A stretch of DNA of 64,000 nt from Caballeronia sp. GAFFF1 (lineage in GTDB: Bacteria > Pseudomonadota > Gammaproteobacteria > Burkholderiales > Burkholderiaceae). The stretch is from NCBI RefSeq assembly GCF_023630705.1, contig NZ_JALQEM010000002.1, positions 120,409 through 184,408 on the forward strand, in the 5' to 3' direction. Positions 29,001 through 38,912 of the stretch are shown here, in pieces. The notes under the pieces were generated by a model. The model was given only the letters and a program-made list of their open reading frames with translations. It did no database searches and was not told where the DNA came from. Numbering within the stretch: the first letter of the stretch is position 1; each line of letters begins with the position of its first letter. The translations under genes were made by a program, and so were the position numbers.

Positions 29001-29997
29001 GAAGGAGATGGCGCAGGCCCTGATTGAACAGGTGCAGTGGGGAAGCAATTACTTCGGAAAGGAAAAGCCGACTCTCTATGCGAAGTTGATCGACGGCTCG
29101 AATTGTCTATCAGACCAAACGTGTCAGAAACTGGCCAAAGTCATCTCGCTTTCAGTCAGGAATGCGTTGACGGCGATGCAGTCGGGCAATTTCGCATTGC
29201 CGGAGCAAGCCTTTCCGACGATTACCGTGACTAACGATACCCTCGTTGGAAACGCCAAAGGCACATTTGACCCGGCCCATTGGACCTTGTCCATCAATAC
29301 CGATCCATTTAGTCCGCTCTTCGCACCTTGCGCTGTCACAGATCAGAGTCAGCGGGAAACACAAGCGCGGGTAGTGCTTAAAAACTTAGTCGATACGGTA
29401 TTCCACGAGACCCGGCATTGCCAGCAGGACTTCTGGATTTATGCGCTGGTCCAGCAGCGCGCTGCGGATTTTCCGGATACGCCTAACATCCGTCAATGGC
29501 CGGCACAAGCCTCGCAGTTCAGTGAGTTGGCAAACGCGGTTGTGAGAGCGTCCGCTAGCCAGGTTTTGCCTGACGACAATGCCAATCTGCTCGGGATTAA
29601 GCAGATGGCGGTTGCGAAATATGTGTGGAATCTCCACGCTTTCACGGTTGCTAAGTGGTATCCCACGTACGCAAGCGATCCCGTTTCATTACGCGAGGAA
29701 TACGATCGTGCAAGAAAGCAAGCAGAAACGTTGCTCGGTAGCGCTGGCGCCGACCGATCGGCCATTGACGTTGACGATATGGTTGTTGACAGCGGATATC
29801 AGTCGCGTCCGTGGGAAGATGACGCGTTCGTATGCGGTGAAATTGAGAGCTCTTATTGGAGTTCCGATCGTGCGCCGGATGATATGGTTGTCAATCAGTG
29901 CAGCCGTAAGTATGCCCTCTCTTATAACAGCCGCCGAGCCACGAAAGCCGCTACAAGCGCCGGCGTTTCAGGTAACGCCTCAAGAAACGGAGGTTGA
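25996..29997 (+). CDS. vgrG: Evolved VgrG with C-terminal HExxH metallopeptidase-like effector domain
   Basis: A 1333-residue type VI secretion spike protein. Residues about 10-430 are the gp27-like base and about 440-540 the gp5-like OB domain (QYDWDRQAQFDG, WLRLATQWQGSQMGVVTPAR). Residues about 600-830 are the DUF2345 beta-helix region, starting GFNTRIDGNKGRQEARGQGF. A transthyretin-like linker (PYRIVLDDGTLLEGRTNDAG) follows near residue 870. From about residue 960 there is an extra domain with VFHETRHCQQDFW, giving His1137, Glu1138 and His1141 of a zinc HExxH site. The effector would be delivered fused to the spike. The start is uncertain: ATG 25996, GTG 26011 (GGAG six bases before) or ATG 26017. 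The last 45 residues overlap the next gene and look unstructured. Confidence 0.9.
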   Translation: MSECDVHMPWTVQSHTVTFRSRALPEIVSQEADGTESRRQMLTVRSVRGREAVGQLYEYVVIAEVEDLDLLLDPLDAAQVDLEKIVGTSGTVAIEVTGIGTFRPGQRGYSGYANRGADTRYISGQITSARIICAENRCAIYEFVLRPAVWRATQNKNSRIFRGSVDEVLRKILMPYGTTEWRIAGPSGGKGYYPPRDFLRQAWESDWSIAMRLMEEWGLFFWFEHDKDGHTLVVSDALSGFHRHGVAYETLRYHTGGRIDEEHIDELSVTYSLTAGKATVNDHDYMQPRLRRANAALREEFVDAHGTASAGIEIYAPAEFAQPETDPPLTDRNDLRQEGLHLARVKLQAVRCASLRVHGKGRLRGLQPGRTFRLVNYPQRSANQEYIVLSSELELTEVGTSSGSWRQYSVDTQFELQPSTEIYRMPQSTPRPHVDDEYAVIVTPEHHKNEHYEVWVDDKNRVLIQYDWDRQAQFDGATSVWLRLATQWQGSQMGVVTPARAGQMVIVSHVHGDPDRPYVSAFVVDRWNMPPWEMPRNSALSGLRSQSLGESSDSNHIALDDTHGRLQAQLASDHAKSSLTLGFNTRIDGNKGRQEARGQGFELRTDGHGVARAAKGLLLTTEARENARGHALDMGETIAKLTQAHGIHESLFDVAQQHCAQNAVDDQRAVARAIETANEAIRGRSDLDAGQGQFPEFEAPHLTLSSPVGIQSTTGGSTHISSGEDLAVTSGRHVSFAVARSVFASVVESVAVFVQKAGIALTAAAGKIRLEAQRDGVQLIAKKDVQIISTGDGIDITAAKRIRLNAGGTMLEISPDGLLGFTNGQFLVHAATHGTEGPHEKPVKTPLTNIDDAKVAEPFILIDPIAGFGIPNQPYRIVLDDGTLLEGRTNDAGETALVLSDSVQRATIEILHNDGTNNPSSVLSAMLVQSADAHVPEVSSQKKRETTKVNDRELQARDETTSSAGKSPYFALCEPYNWGMRYSEKDRKDARRLAYPVAERFAKEMAQALIEQVQWGSNYFGKEKPTLYAKLIDGSNCLSDQTCQKLAKVISLSVRNALTAMQSGNFALPEQAFPTITVTNDTLVGNAKGTFDPAHWTLSINTDPFSPLFAPCAVTDQSQRETQARVVLKNLVDTVFHETRHCQQDFWIYALVQQRAADFPDTPNIRQWPAQASQFSELANAVVRASASQVLPDDNANLLGIKQMAVAKYVWNLHAFTVAKWYPTYASDPVSLREEYDRARKQAETLLGSAGADRSAIDVDDMVVDSGYQSRPWEDDAFVCGEIESSYWSSDRAPDDMVVNQCSRKYALSYNSRRATKAATSAGVSGNASRNGG

Positions 29998-30838
29998 ACG
30001 AATGTCAACTGAGCGATTGCAACGCCCCAGGCAGACTCCGCTTACAGACGAGCAAATCTCAACGGTCTTTCGCGTCTCGGAGCTAGGTCTACAGTGGGTG
30101 GCGGGAAAGACAGACATCGAGACAATCGAATCAACTATAGGCAACCTTGAAAGTTCGCGTATCAATGGCGAAATGAGCTATTACTACGACAAAGGCGATT
30201 TCGGAGCAAACTTCGACTTGCTTGAGAAAAACGAGGAGCGGCGGATTGGCGTAGGACGGTCGTTCGGGATGCGAAGTAATGTCTTTAAGTCGGCCCTCAT
30301 CCCTCGAGAAACGTTGGAGCAACGGCTCGGCCTCCGTCGAGACGCGCCGGGTGAATTAATGGACGGCGTTCGCCGCGAACACTTGACGTATATGGCGAAG
30401 CCCATCCTGGAAATGCAAACACCGGACGAAATCATCTTCAACTTGCGCTTGCCTATGCCGCCCGATTCGCCATTTGATGTCCGCGTGCGGCTCGTGTATA
30501 GAACCATCTCCGACCGGCCGAGCGAGTCAGACTTCGAGGCTGCCGAAAACCTCCGTTCGCTGATTATCGAGCGCTGGTATCTCACGCCTGCTGAACTGCA
30601 AGAGCGCGAAGACGCAAAGCGCAGGAAATACGGCCAAATGGATCTGCGAACGGGCAAGTTATGTCCCGAAACAGGTTGGTGGGAAGGATGGACCACGCAC
30701 AACGTCGTCGACAAACAAGTTATACGAATGGGCGATACTTTTCCGCAAGCTCGAATACCGCCGGGCAGCGCACTCAATGGCGCGTGGTTCGCGGACGCAC
30801 ATTGGATGTGGCATTGTCCTTACGAAGTAACGGGCTGA
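29870..30838 (+). CDS. Probable exported immunity protein for the VgrG effector
   Basis: I recognise no family. From a GTG at 29870 (GGAG eight bases upstream) the frame gives 322 residues starting with a convincing signal peptide: MRRMIWLSISAAVS, then MPSLITAA before EPRK. This start lies 128 bases inside the 3' end of vgrG, in a different frame. A second candidate start, ATG 30002, has a near-perfect GGAGG at 29989-29993, eight bases upstream, and would give a 278-residue cytoplasmic form. The rest is soluble and mixed alpha/beta (VFRVSELGLQWVAGKTDIET near the middle). An exported protein directly behind an evolved VgrG is the standard layout for a periplasmic immunity protein. Confidence 0.7.
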   Translation: MRRMIWLSISAAVSMPSLITAAEPRKPLQAPAFQVTPQETEVERMSTERLQRPRQTPLTDEQISTVFRVSELGLQWVAGKTDIETIESTIGNLESSRINGEMSYYYDKGDFGANFDLLEKNEERRIGVGRSFGMRSNVFKSALIPRETLEQRLGLRRDAPGELMDGVRREHLTYMAKPILEMQTPDEIIFNLRLPMPPDSPFDVRVRLVYRTISDRPSESDFEAAENLRSLIIERWYLTPAELQEREDAKRRKYGQMDLRTGKLCPETGWWEGWTTHNVVDKQVIRMGDTFPQARIPPGSALNGAWFADAHWMWHCPYEVTG

Positions 30839-30986
30839 GCGGTCGGGCGGCGCTACATTGCCTCACTAGGTTGCGGACCAACGCCGGCGTCGGCTGGGCG
30901 TCGGTTCGCAGGTTTGGCAGTAATGCGTGTTTTCCTTCGATGAGGACTCGGGAGGAGGTGAATGCTCCGACTTCTCCATCGTCCGT

Positions 30987-31811
30987 TCACTGCCTCCCCA
31001 ACCGCGCATTATCCGGCATCGGCAAATTGAAATTCGTCCGAAACGGATTGATATCCAGCCCGCCGCGCCGCGTATACCGCGCATACACCGCGAGCCGTTC
31101 CGGTTTGCATTCCCGCATGATGTCCATGAAGATGCGCTCGACGCATTGCTCGTGAAACCCGGTATGTTCGCGATACGACACGATATACCGCAGCAAACCC
31201 GCGTGATCGATCTGTCCGCCGTAATAGCGGATCTGCACGCTGCCCCAATCCGGCTGTCCGGTGACAGGACAATTCGACTTCAGCAGATTGGAAAACAGCG
31301 TCTCGTCGACAGGCGCTTCGTCGTGCGATGCCGACAGCAGCGACGGGTCCGGCGCATAAATCTCGCAATCGAGGTCCAGCCGGTCCAGCGACAAGCCGTC
31401 GAATTCTTCCATTGTGAGCTTGCCGAAATCGGCGGGCGGCACGAGCTGCACCGATACCGTCGCGCCGCACGTCGCCGTCACATCGCGCTTGATGGCGGCG
31501 CGCACGTCGTCGATCGAATCGAACTGCGTCTGCGCGAACGATCCGAGATACAGCTTGAACGACTTCGATTCGACGATGTTCGGCGACTCCGCCGGCACGA
31601 AGAACGTCGCGACTGCGATCTGCGGCTTGCCGCGCCTGTTCAGCCACGAAAGCTCGTACGCATTCCAGACGTCGGTGCCGAAGAACGGCAGGCGCGCAGG
31701 CACGCCGATTTCGTCGCGGGCGCGCTTGCGGTCGATCGGAAAGAGCAGCGCGGGATCGTACTGTTCGGTGTAGTTGACGGCTTTGCCGAGCGGAGATTGG
31801 TCGGGTGTCAT
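30987..31811 (-). CDS. queF: NADPH-dependent 7-cyano-7-deazaguanine reductase
   Basis: QueF reduces preQ0 to preQ1 in queuosine biosynthesis. The 274-residue length is the long, two-domain YqfM/E. coli type. ESKSFKLYL (residues 81-89) is the substrate-binding motif. The catalytic Cys181 is in [12 protein letters not shown] with Asp188, and His220-Glu221 follow in GFHEQ. The ATG at 31811 overlaps the stop of the 5'-nucleotidase gene (ATGA), so the two are translationally coupled. I saw no preQ1 riboswitch upstream, as expected for a gene inside an operon. Confidence 0.97.
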   Translation of the reverse strand: MTPDQSPLGKAVNYTEQYDPALLFPIDRKRARDEIGVPARLPFFGTDVWNAYELSWLNRRGKPQIAVATFFVPAESPNIVESKSFKLYLGSFAQTQFDSIDDVRAAIKRDVTATCGATVSVQLVPPADFGKLTMEEFDGLSLDRLDLDCEIYAPDPSLLSASHDEAPVDETLFSNLLKSNCPVTGQPDWGSVQIRYYGGQIDHAGLLRYIVSYREHTGFHEQCVERIFMDIMRECKPERLAVYARYTRRGGLDINPFRTNFNLPMPDNARLGRQ

Positions 31812-32719
31812 GATGCGTTCGCTATGCCGCTGAGAACGTGCCCCGTCGCTGTCACGACGCGGGCCGACTCGCAGTGGCGGATTTGGTCGTCGAAGAAGAA
31901 GTCGGGTTCGAATTCGCGCAGGAATTCGCCCTTGTCGAGGCCGCCCAGGAACATCGCTTCGTCGATTTCGATGTTCCACGCCATCAGCGTCCGGATCGCG
32001 CGTTCGTGCGCGGGAGCGGAGCGCGCCGTGACGAGCGCAGTGCGTATGTGCATCGGCGACTGGCTTTCGTTGTCGTCGGCAATGCGTTGCAGCTTGTTCA
32101 ACGCCGCCAGAAGCGGCTTGAGCGGTCCGCCGGGAAGCGGCGAATCCTTCTTCTCTGTCTCGTGGCCGACGAACGCGCCCAAACCCTCGGTCTGAAACAC
32201 GCGTTCGGCTTCATCGGAGAACAGAACGGCGTCGCCGTCGAACGCGATGCGGATTTCATCAGCATACCGGCTCGCGGCGCGCGGCGTTTCGGGCAGCACG
32301 CGGGCGGCGGGAAAGCCCGCGGCCAGCGCAGCGCGCACGTCGTCCGGATTCGCCGACAGAAATAGCGACGCGCGCAGCGGTTTCAAGTACGCGAACGGCG
32401 AGCGGCCGCGCGTGAACACGCCGCGCTCGATCGCGAGTCCGTGCTCGCGGCACGAATGGAACGCGCGCAGGCCGCTGATCGGATCGCTGCGCGACAGAAT
32501 CACGACTTCGACGCGCTGCTCGTGCGCGTTCAACGCCAGCAGCTTGCGAATCAGTCCGAACGCGACGCCGGGCTTCGCGGGCGTGTCGAGCCGCGAGCGT
32601 TGCAGCGCCTCGTAGCGAGCGAGATCGCCGGTCTCGTAGACGCGGTTTTCCTCTTCGAAATCGAAAAGCGCGCGCGACGAAATCGCGACCACGAGCTTGT
32701 CTTCGAGCGTGAAGGCCAT
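31808..32719 (-). CDS. 5'-nucleotidase (cytosolic type I-like)
   Basis: A 303-residue member of the PF06189 5'-nucleotidase family, related to the animal cN-I enzymes. [17 protein letters not shown] corresponds to the N-terminal DxD-type region in this family (here with Asp in LFDFEE). [16 protein letters not shown] holds the Ser/Arg motif II, and [19 protein letters not shown] the C-terminal acidic motif. It probably dephosphorylates nucleoside monophosphates in the cytoplasm. It begins 13 bases after ilvA and overlaps queF, forming a likely ilvA-nucleotidase-queF transcript. Confidence 0.9.
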   Translation of the reverse strand: MAFTLEDKLVVAISSRALFDFEEENRVYETGDLARYEALQRSRLDTPAKPGVAFGLIRKLLALNAHEQRVEVVILSRSDPISGLRAFHSCREHGLAIERGVFTRGRSPFAYLKPLRASLFLSANPDDVRAALAAGFPAARVLPETPRAASRYADEIRIAFDGDAVLFSDEAERVFQTEGLGAFVGHETEKKDSPLPGGPLKPLLAALNKLQRIADDNESQSPMHIRTALVTARSAPAHERAIRTLMAWNIEIDEAMFLGGLDKGEFLREFEPDFFFDDQIRHCESARVVTATGHVLSGIANAS

Positions 32720-32732
32720 CGGCTGCTCGGCC

Positions 32733-34256
32733 TTACGCGAGGAACAGCTTGTAGACCGGGTTCGCTTGCTCGTCCCACCACGGATAGCCGAGCGTCGCGA
32801 GGAAACGCTCGAATTCGGCGTTATCCGACTGCGGCACCTGAATGCCGACCAGAATCGAGCTGTAATCCGCGCCCTGATTCCGATAGTGAAAGAGGCTGAT
32901 GTTCCAGTTCGGCGCCATCGACGACAGGAACTTCATCAGCGCGCCCGGCCGCTCGGGAAATTCGAAGCGCAACAGGCGCTCGTCCTGCGCGAGCGGCGAA
33001 TGGCCGCCCACCATGTAGCGAATGTGCTGCTTGGAAAGCTCGTCGTGCGACAGATCGACGGTCGCAAAGCCGTGCTCGATGAACGACGACATCATTTGCG
33101 CCGTCTCCTTGCGCGACTTGATCTGCACGCCGACGAAGATATGCGCGGCGCGCGCATCCGCGATGCGGTAGTTGAATTCAGTGACGCTGCGGGTGCCGAC
33201 GAGTTCGCAGAAGCGCCGGAAGCTGCCGCGCTCTTCGGGAATCGTCACCGCGAACACCGCCTCGCGCGCCTCGCCCACTTCGGCGCGTTCCGCGACGAAG
33301 CGCATGCGGTCGAAGTTCATGTTCGCGCCGGAAGTCACGGCGATGAGCGTCTTGCCTTCGATGCCTTCGCGTTCCGCATACAGCTTCGCGCCCGCGACGG
33401 CGAGCGAGCCCGCCGGTTCGAGCACGCTGCGCGTGTCCTGAAACACGTCCTTGATGGCGGCGCAGAGCGCGTCGGTATCGACGGTGAGCACTTCGTCGAG
33501 CAGTTCGCGGCACAGCCGGAAGGTTTCCTCGCCGACGAGCTTCACCGCCGTGCCGTCCGAAAACAGGCCGACTTCGCCGAGCGTCACGCGTTCGCCCGCC
33601 GTAATCGACCGCGCCATCGCGCACGAATCCTCGGTCTGCACGCCGATCACCTTGATCTCCGGACGCACCGCTTTCACGTACGCGGCGACGCCCGCCGCCA
33701 GTCCGCCGCCGCCTATCGGCACGAAGATCGCGTGAATCGGGCCCTGATGCTGGCGCAGAATCTCCATCGCAACCGTGCCTTGCCCGGCGATGACGTCCGG
33801 ATCGTCGAACGGATGCACGAAGGTGAGGCCGCGCTCTTCCTGAAGTTCGACGGCGCGCGCGTAGGCGTCGCTGTACGATTCGCCCGCCAGCACGACTTCG
33901 ACGGTCGGCCCGCCGTGCGTGCGGATGGCGTCGATCTTGACTTGCGGCGTGGTGGTCGGCACCGCGATCACCGCGCGGCAGCCGAGCCGCGCCGCCGAGA
34001 GCGCCACGCCCTGCGCGTGATTGCCCGCCGATGCCGTGATAACGCCGCGCGAGAGCACATCCGCCGGCAAGTTGGCCATCTTGTTGTACGCGCCGCGAAT
34101 CTTGAACGAGAAGACCGGCTGATTGTCTTCGCGCTTCAGATACACGGAGTTGCGCAGGCGCGCCGACAGATTGCGCGCCGGTTCCAGCTCGCTTTCGCGT
34201 GCGACGTCGTAGACGCGCGCCGTCAGCACTTTCTTCAGGTAATCGGGATGGTTCAT
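32733..34256 (-). CDS. ilvA: Threonine ammonia-lyase, biosynthetic
   Basis: IlvA converts L-threonine to 2-oxobutanoate and ammonia, the first step of isoleucine synthesis. The 507 residues match the long biosynthetic form. The PLP lysine is Lys52 in PVFSFKIRGAYNK. ASAGNHAQGVALSA is the phosphate/substrate loop, and PIGGGGLAAGVA the glycine-rich PLP-phosphate loop. Two ACT-like regulatory domains fill residues about 330-507 (FPERPGALMKFLSSM in the second), so it should be inhibited by isoleucine. First gene of a three-gene minus-strand unit. Confidence 0.97.
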   Translation of the reverse strand: MNHPDYLKKVLTARVYDVARESELEPARNLSARLRNSVYLKREDNQPVFSFKIRGAYNKMANLPADVLSRGVITASAGNHAQGVALSAARLGCRAVIAVPTTTPQVKIDAIRTHGGPTVEVVLAGESYSDAYARAVELQEERGLTFVHPFDDPDVIAGQGTVAMEILRQHQGPIHAIFVPIGGGGLAAGVAAYVKAVRPEIKVIGVQTEDSCAMARSITAGERVTLGEVGLFSDGTAVKLVGEETFRLCRELLDEVLTVDTDALCAAIKDVFQDTRSVLEPAGSLAVAGAKLYAEREGIEGKTLIAVTSGANMNFDRMRFVAERAEVGEAREAVFAVTIPEERGSFRRFCELVGTRSVTEFNYRIADARAAHIFVGVQIKSRKETAQMMSSFIEHGFATVDLSHDELSKQHIRYMVGGHSPLAQDERLLRFEFPERPGALMKFLSSMAPNWNISLFHYRNQGADYSSILVGIQVPQSDNAEFERFLATLGYPWWDEQANPVYKLFLA

Positions 34257-34781
34257 GCGGAGGACTCGTCACGCAGGCCGGCTGCGCTTTTTCAGGGCGA
34301 AAAGATCAATGATAGCCGCAAAGGATCGGGTTTCCGGCTCTCCGCGGCTTTGACCGACCGGCCGGACGCCTAAAGGCGCGCAAAAACGCCAAACCGCGGC
34401 GAAAATGGGCGCGCAAAAGCCCCTTCGTCGTGCTAGCGGCCGCCAACGGCGAATTTCGCGATGGGTTAGAATTTCTTTTTGCAAATCAGCAATCAGGACC
34501 GGCAGATGCACTTGCAGCTTCGGATCGAATTTCTGGCGCATGTTCCCCGCGCGCATTACGCGGCGGCCGAGCGGCATGCGCGCCATGCGCGATCGTGGCG
34601 TTGATCTCGGGCACATCGAAGGCGGCGCCGTGAGGCGCGCGGCATCCGCGCAAGCCGGCGCTTTCGGGCGAATCGCCCGCCTTCGCAAACAAAAGTCTCA
34701 TTCGAAAATCTGCGCCCCACGCGCACCGTCGGCGTCTCTCGCTTTCCGAGGCGCACACGCCGAACCACCGAACCGTCGAAC
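34257..34781. other. 525-base intergenic region without a recognisable gene
   Basis: Lies between the divergent ilvA and the FAD/Fe-S oxidoreductase. Open frames on both strands are arginine/alanine-rich and match nothing I know. TTAGAATTTC near 34466 could be part of a promoter for the plus-strand gene. The stretch 34560-34660 is highly GC-rich with several overlapping short inverted repeats (GCATGCGC, GCGCGC types). I see no confident regulatory RNA. Confidence 0.3.
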
Positions 34782-37700
34782 ATGAACGCACCTCAAGCCT
34801 TCGATCCGAACGGCGCCCATGCCGCCTTGGCGCTCGATATCGAGCCCCGTCTGCGCGAAATTCCCTATAACTACACGTCGTTTTCGGACCGCGAGATCGT
34901 CATGCGGCTCCTGGGCGACGAAGCCTGGGCCGCGCTCGACGAACTGCGCGCCGAGCGCCGCACCGGCCGCTCCGCGCGCATGCTGTACGAAGTGCTGGGC
35001 GACATCTGGGCCGTGCGCCGCAATCCGTATCTGCAAGATGACCTGCTCGACAACCCGAAGCGTCGCGCGATGCTGGTCGAGGCGCTGAACCATCGCCTGA
35101 CCGAAATCGAGAAGCGCCGCAGCGCGGACTTATCCGAGCACAGCGAAGAAGCGGGCAGCCGCGAGCGCGCTGAACGCGTGCAACTGCTCATCGCTGCCGC
35201 GCGCCGCGCCGTGGACGACTTCGCCTCCGAATTCGGCCGCATGGCCGATCTGCGCCGCCGCGCGTCGCGCGTGCTCGGCAAACAGACGCAAAAGGACAAC
35301 ATCCGCTTCGACGGCCTCGCGCGTGTTTCGCACGTCACGGACGCGACCGACTGGCGCGTCGAGTATCCGTTCGTCGTGCTGACGCCGGATACGGAAGCCG
35401 AGATCGCGGGTCTCATCAAGGCGTGCTTCGAACTGGGCCTGACCGTGATTCCGCGCGGCGGCGGCACCGGCTACACCGGCGGCGCCATTCCGCTCACGCC
35501 GTTCTCGGCGGTCATCAACACGGAAAAGCTGGAACAGCTCGGGCCGGTCGAGATGACGGACCTGCCGGGCGTCGATCACAAGGTCGCAACGATTTTCTCC
35601 GGCGCGGGCGTCGTCACGCGCCGCGTTACGGAAGCGGCCGAGCAGGCGGGCTTCGTGTTCGCGGTCGATCCGACTTCGCTCGATGCATCGTGCGTCGGCG
35701 GCAATGTCGCGATGAACGCGGGCGGCAAGAAAGCGGTGCTGTGGGGCACGGCGCTGGACAATCTCGCCTGGTGGCGCATGGTCGATCCCGAAGGCAACTG
35801 GCTCGAAGTCACGCGTCTGGACCACAACTGCGGGAAGATTCACGACGTCGAAGTGGCGCGCTTCCGGCTCGACTGGTTCGACGGAAACCGCGCGCCCGGC
35901 GAGAAGCTGATCCGCAGCGAAAACCTCGACATTGCCGGCCGCACGTTCCGTAAGGAAGGGCTCGGCAAGGACGTGACCGACAAGTTCCTGTCCGGCCTGC
36001 CGGGCGTGCAGAAGGAAGGCTGCGACGGCCTCATCACGTCCGCGCGCTGGATTCTGCACAAGATGCCGGCGCATACGCGCACGGTCTGCCTCGAATTCTT
36101 CGGGCAGGCGCGCGACGCCATTCCGAGCATCGTCGAGATCAAGGACTACCTGTTTGAAACGTCAAAGCAGGGCGGCGCGATTCTCGCGGGCCTCGAACAC
36201 CTCGACGAGCGTTATCTGCGCGCGGTCGGCTATGCGACCAAGAGCAAGCGCAACGCGTTTCCGAAGATGGTGCTGATCGGCGATATCGTCGGCAATGACG
36301 CCGATGCTGTCGCGCAGGCCACCTCCGAAGTCGTGCGCATGGCGAACGGCAAGAGCGGCGAAGGCTTCGTCGCGGTGAACGCGGAGGCGCGCAAGCGTTT
36401 CTGGCTCGACCGCTCGCGCACGGCCGCGATCGCCAAGCACACGAACGCGTTCAAGATCAACGAAGACGTCGTGATTCCGCTCAACCGCATGGGCGAGTAC
36501 ACGGACGGCATCGAGCGCATCAACATCGAGCTGTCGATCAAGAACAAGCTGCAATTGCTGGATGCGCTCGAAGCGTTCTTCCGCAATGGCAAGCTGCCGC
36601 TCGGCAAGAGCGACGACGCGAATGAAATACCGAGCGCCGAGCTGCTCGAAGACCGCGTGCAGCAGGCGCTCGATCTGCTCAAGCGCGTGCGCGAGCGGTG
36701 GACATTCGTCGGCGAGAAGCTGGATTTGCCGCTGCGCGAGGCGCAGCACTATCTGGTGACGCTCGGCTACGAAGCGCTCGCCGAGAAGTTCGCGGATCGC
36801 GTGGACGTGCAGCCCGACGCCACGGTGTTCCATCTCGCGCAGGATCGCACGCTGCGCATTTCGTGGAAGCAGGAGATTCGCGCGGAGTTGCGCCAGATTT
36901 TCAACGGCGGCGAATTCAAGCCGATCCTCGACGAAGCTCAGGCCATCCACAAGCACGTGCTGCGCGGGCGTGTGTTCGTCGCGCTGCACATGCATGCGGG
37001 CGACGGCAACGTCCACACGAACATTCCGGTCAACTCCGACAATTACGAGATGCTGCAGGACGCGCATCACGCGGTGGCGCGCATCATGAAGCTCGCGCGT
37101 TCGCTGGATGGCGTGATCTCCGGCGAGCACGGCATCGGCATCACGAAGCTCGAATTCCTGACGGACGAGGAAATCGGCGATTTCCGCGCGTACAAGAAGC
37201 GCGTGGACCCGCAAGGGCGCTTCAACGCGGGCAAGCTGCTGGAAGGCGCGGACTTGCGCAATGCGTACACGCCGTCGTTCGGGCTCATGGGCTATGAATC
37301 GCTCATCATGCAGCAGTCGGATATCGGCGCCATTTCCGATTCCATCAAGGACTGCCTGCGCTGCGGCAAGTGCAAGCCGGTCTGCGCCACGCACGTGCCG
37401 CGCGCGAACCTGCTGTACAGCCCGCGCAACAAGATTCTCGCGACTTCGCTGCTTGTCGAAGCGTTTCTGTACGAAGAGCAGACGCGTCGCGGCGTGTCCA
37501 TCAAGCATTGGGACGAGTTCAACGACGTCGCGGATCACTGCACCGTCTGCCACAAGTGCGCGACGCCGTGCCCGGTGAAGATCGACTTCGGCGACGTGTC
37601 GATGAACATGCGCAATCTGCTGCGCAAGATGGGCAAGAAGAAGTTCAACGCGGGCAACGCGGCGGGCATGTTCTTCCTCAACGCGACCAATCCGCAGACC

Positions 37701-38876
37701 ATCAACGTCGCGCGCACCGCGATGATGGGCGTCGGCTACAAGGCGCAGCGTCTCGGCACCGAAGTGCTCAAGAAGATCGTCAAGAAGCAGACCGCGCATC
37801 CGCCGGCCACGACCGGCAAGCCGCCTGTCGTGCAGCAGGTGATCCACTTCGTCAACAAGAAGATGCCGGGCAATCTGCCGAAGAAGACGGCGCGCGCGCT
37901 GCTCGATATCGAGGACAACAAGATTGTCCCGATCATCCGCAATCCGAAAACGACGACTGTCGATTCGGAGGCCGTGTTCTATTTCCCCGGCTGCGGCTCG
38001 GAGCGCCTGTTCTCGCAGGTCGGCCTCGCCACGCAGGCCATGTTGTGGGAAGCGGGCGTCCAGACCGTGCTGCCGCCGGGCTATCTGTGCTGCGGCTATC
38101 CGCAGCGCGGCGCGGGCCAGTTCGACAAGGCGGAGAAGATCGTCACGGACAACCGCGTGCTGTTTCATCGCGTGGCGAATACGCTGAACTATCTCGATAT
38201 CAAGACCGTCGTGGTGTCGTGCGGCACGTGCTACGACCAGCTCGCGGGCTATGAATTCGAGAAGATCTTTCCCGGCTGCCGGATCATCGACATTCACGAA
38301 TTCCTGCTGGAGAAAAACATTCGGCTGGAGGGCGTGAAGGGCACGCGCTACATGTATCACGATCCTTGCCACTCGCCGATCAAGACGGTCGATCCGGTGA
38401 AGCTCGTCAACGATCTGATGGGCTCGCAGAACGACGGCTACAAGATTCAGAAGAACGATCGCTGCTGCGGCGAGTCGGGCACGTTCGCGGTCACGCGCCC
38501 GGACATCGCGACGCAGGTGCGCTTTCGCAAGGAAGAGGAAGTGCGCAAGGGCGCGGCGAATTTGCGCGGCATTCCGCTGACGTCGGTTGCCGGTTCGAAC
38601 GCGATCAATCCGATGAACGCGTCGGCAGGCACGGCGGGCGCCGCGCCCGGCTCCGTGCTCTCGGCGGGCGACGGCGCGCAAACCGAGGGCACGGACGTGA
38701 AGATCCTCACGAGCTGCCCGTCGTGCCTGCAAGGGCTCTCGCGCTACAACGAGGACGCCAACGTCGAGGCGGACTATATCGTCGTCGAAATGGCGCGCAA
38801 GGTGCTCGGCGAAAACTGGATGGAGCAGTACGTCGAACGCGCGAACAATGGCGGTATCGAGCGCGTGCTGGTGTAA
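34782..38876 (+). CDS. Giant FAD-linked oxidase / Fe-S / CCG-domain oxidoreductase (DUF3683 type)
   Basis: A 1364-residue cytoplasmic or membrane-associated dehydrogenase that fuses what are separate GlcD and GlcF-like subunits elsewhere. An N-terminal DUF3683 region (about 1-170) precedes a PCMH-type FAD domain (about 195-340, with [18 protein letters not shown]). The FAD-oxidase C-terminal domain (to about 830) contains [15 protein letters not shown]. Two 4Fe-4S clusters are predicted from Cys858/861/864/868 and Cys920/923/926/930. Two CCG heterodisulfide-reductase-like domains follow ([33 protein letters not shown]). A 2-hydroxyacid such as D-lactate or D-2-hydroxyglutarate is the likely substrate; this is inference from the family. 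Confidence 0.93.
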   Translation: MNAPQAFDPNGAHAALALDIEPRLREIPYNYTSFSDREIVMRLLGDEAWAALDELRAERRTGRSARMLYEVLGDIWAVRRNPYLQDDLLDNPKRRAMLVEALNHRLTEIEKRRSADLSEHSEEAGSRERAERVQLLIAAARRAVDDFASEFGRMADLRRRASRVLGKQTQKDNIRFDGLARVSHVTDATDWRVEYPFVVLTPDTEAEIAGLIKACFELGLTVIPRGGGTGYTGGAIPLTPFSAVINTEKLEQLGPVEMTDLPGVDHKVATIFSGAGVVTRRVTEAAEQAGFVFAVDPTSLDASCVGGNVAMNAGGKKAVLWGTALDNLAWWRMVDPEGNWLEVTRLDHNCGKIHDVEVARFRLDWFDGNRAPGEKLIRSENLDIAGRTFRKEGLGKDVTDKFLSGLPGVQKEGCDGLITSARWILHKMPAHTRTVCLEFFGQARDAIPSIVEIKDYLFETSKQGGAILAGLEHLDERYLRAVGYATKSKRNAFPKMVLIGDIVGNDADAVAQATSEVVRMANGKSGEGFVAVNAEARKRFWLDRSRTAAIAKHTNAFKINEDVVIPLNRMGEYTDGIERINIELSIKNKLQLLDALEAFFRNGKLPLGKSDDANEIPSAELLEDRVQQALDLLKRVRERWTFVGEKLDLPLREAQHYLVTLGYEALAEKFADRVDVQPDATVFHLAQDRTLRISWKQEIRAELRQIFNGGEFKPILDEAQAIHKHVLRGRVFVALHMHAGDGNVHTNIPVNSDNYEMLQDAHHAVARIMKLARSLDGVISGEHGIGITKLEFLTDEEIGDFRAYKKRVDPQGRFNAGKLLEGADLRNAYTPSFGLMGYESLIMQQSDIGAISDSIKDCLRCGKCKPVCATHVPRANLLYSPRNKILATSLLVEAFLYEEQTRRGVSIKHWDEFNDVADHCTVCHKCATPCPVKIDFGDVSMNMRNLLRKMGKKKFNAGNAAGMFFLNATNPQTINVARTAMMGVGYKAQRLGTEVLKKIVKKQTAHPPATTGKPPVVQQVIHFVNKKMPGNLPKKTARALLDIEDNKIVPIIRNPKTTTVDSEAVFYFPGCGSERLFSQVGLATQAMLWEAGVQTVLPPGYLCCGYPQRGAGQFDKAEKIVTDNRVLFHRVANTLNYLDIKTVVVSCGTCYDQLAGYEFEKIFPGCRIIDIHEFLLEKNIRLEGVKGTRYMYHDPCHSPIKTVDPVKLVNDLMGSQNDGYKIQKNDRCCGESGTFAVTRPDIATQVRFRKEEEVRKGAANLRGIPLTSVAGSNAINPMNASAGTAGAAPGSVLSAGDGAQTEGTDVKILTSCPSCLQGLSRYNEDANVEADYIVVEMARKVLGENWMEQYVERANNGGIERVLV

Positions 38877-38912
38877 TAGCGAAATCGAGGTTTGATTCGC
38901 TAGAGGTTTGAG

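Noticed and set aside
30839..30986. Small gene between the immunity gene and queF
   Set aside because: Open frames are short, charged and unsupported by any start or family; treated as convergent intergenic DNA.
31812..31979. N-terminal extension of QueF by 56 residues
   Set aside because: The extension lies inside the 5'-nucleotidase gene in another frame and is arginine-rich; [14 protein letters not shown] is the conserved start.
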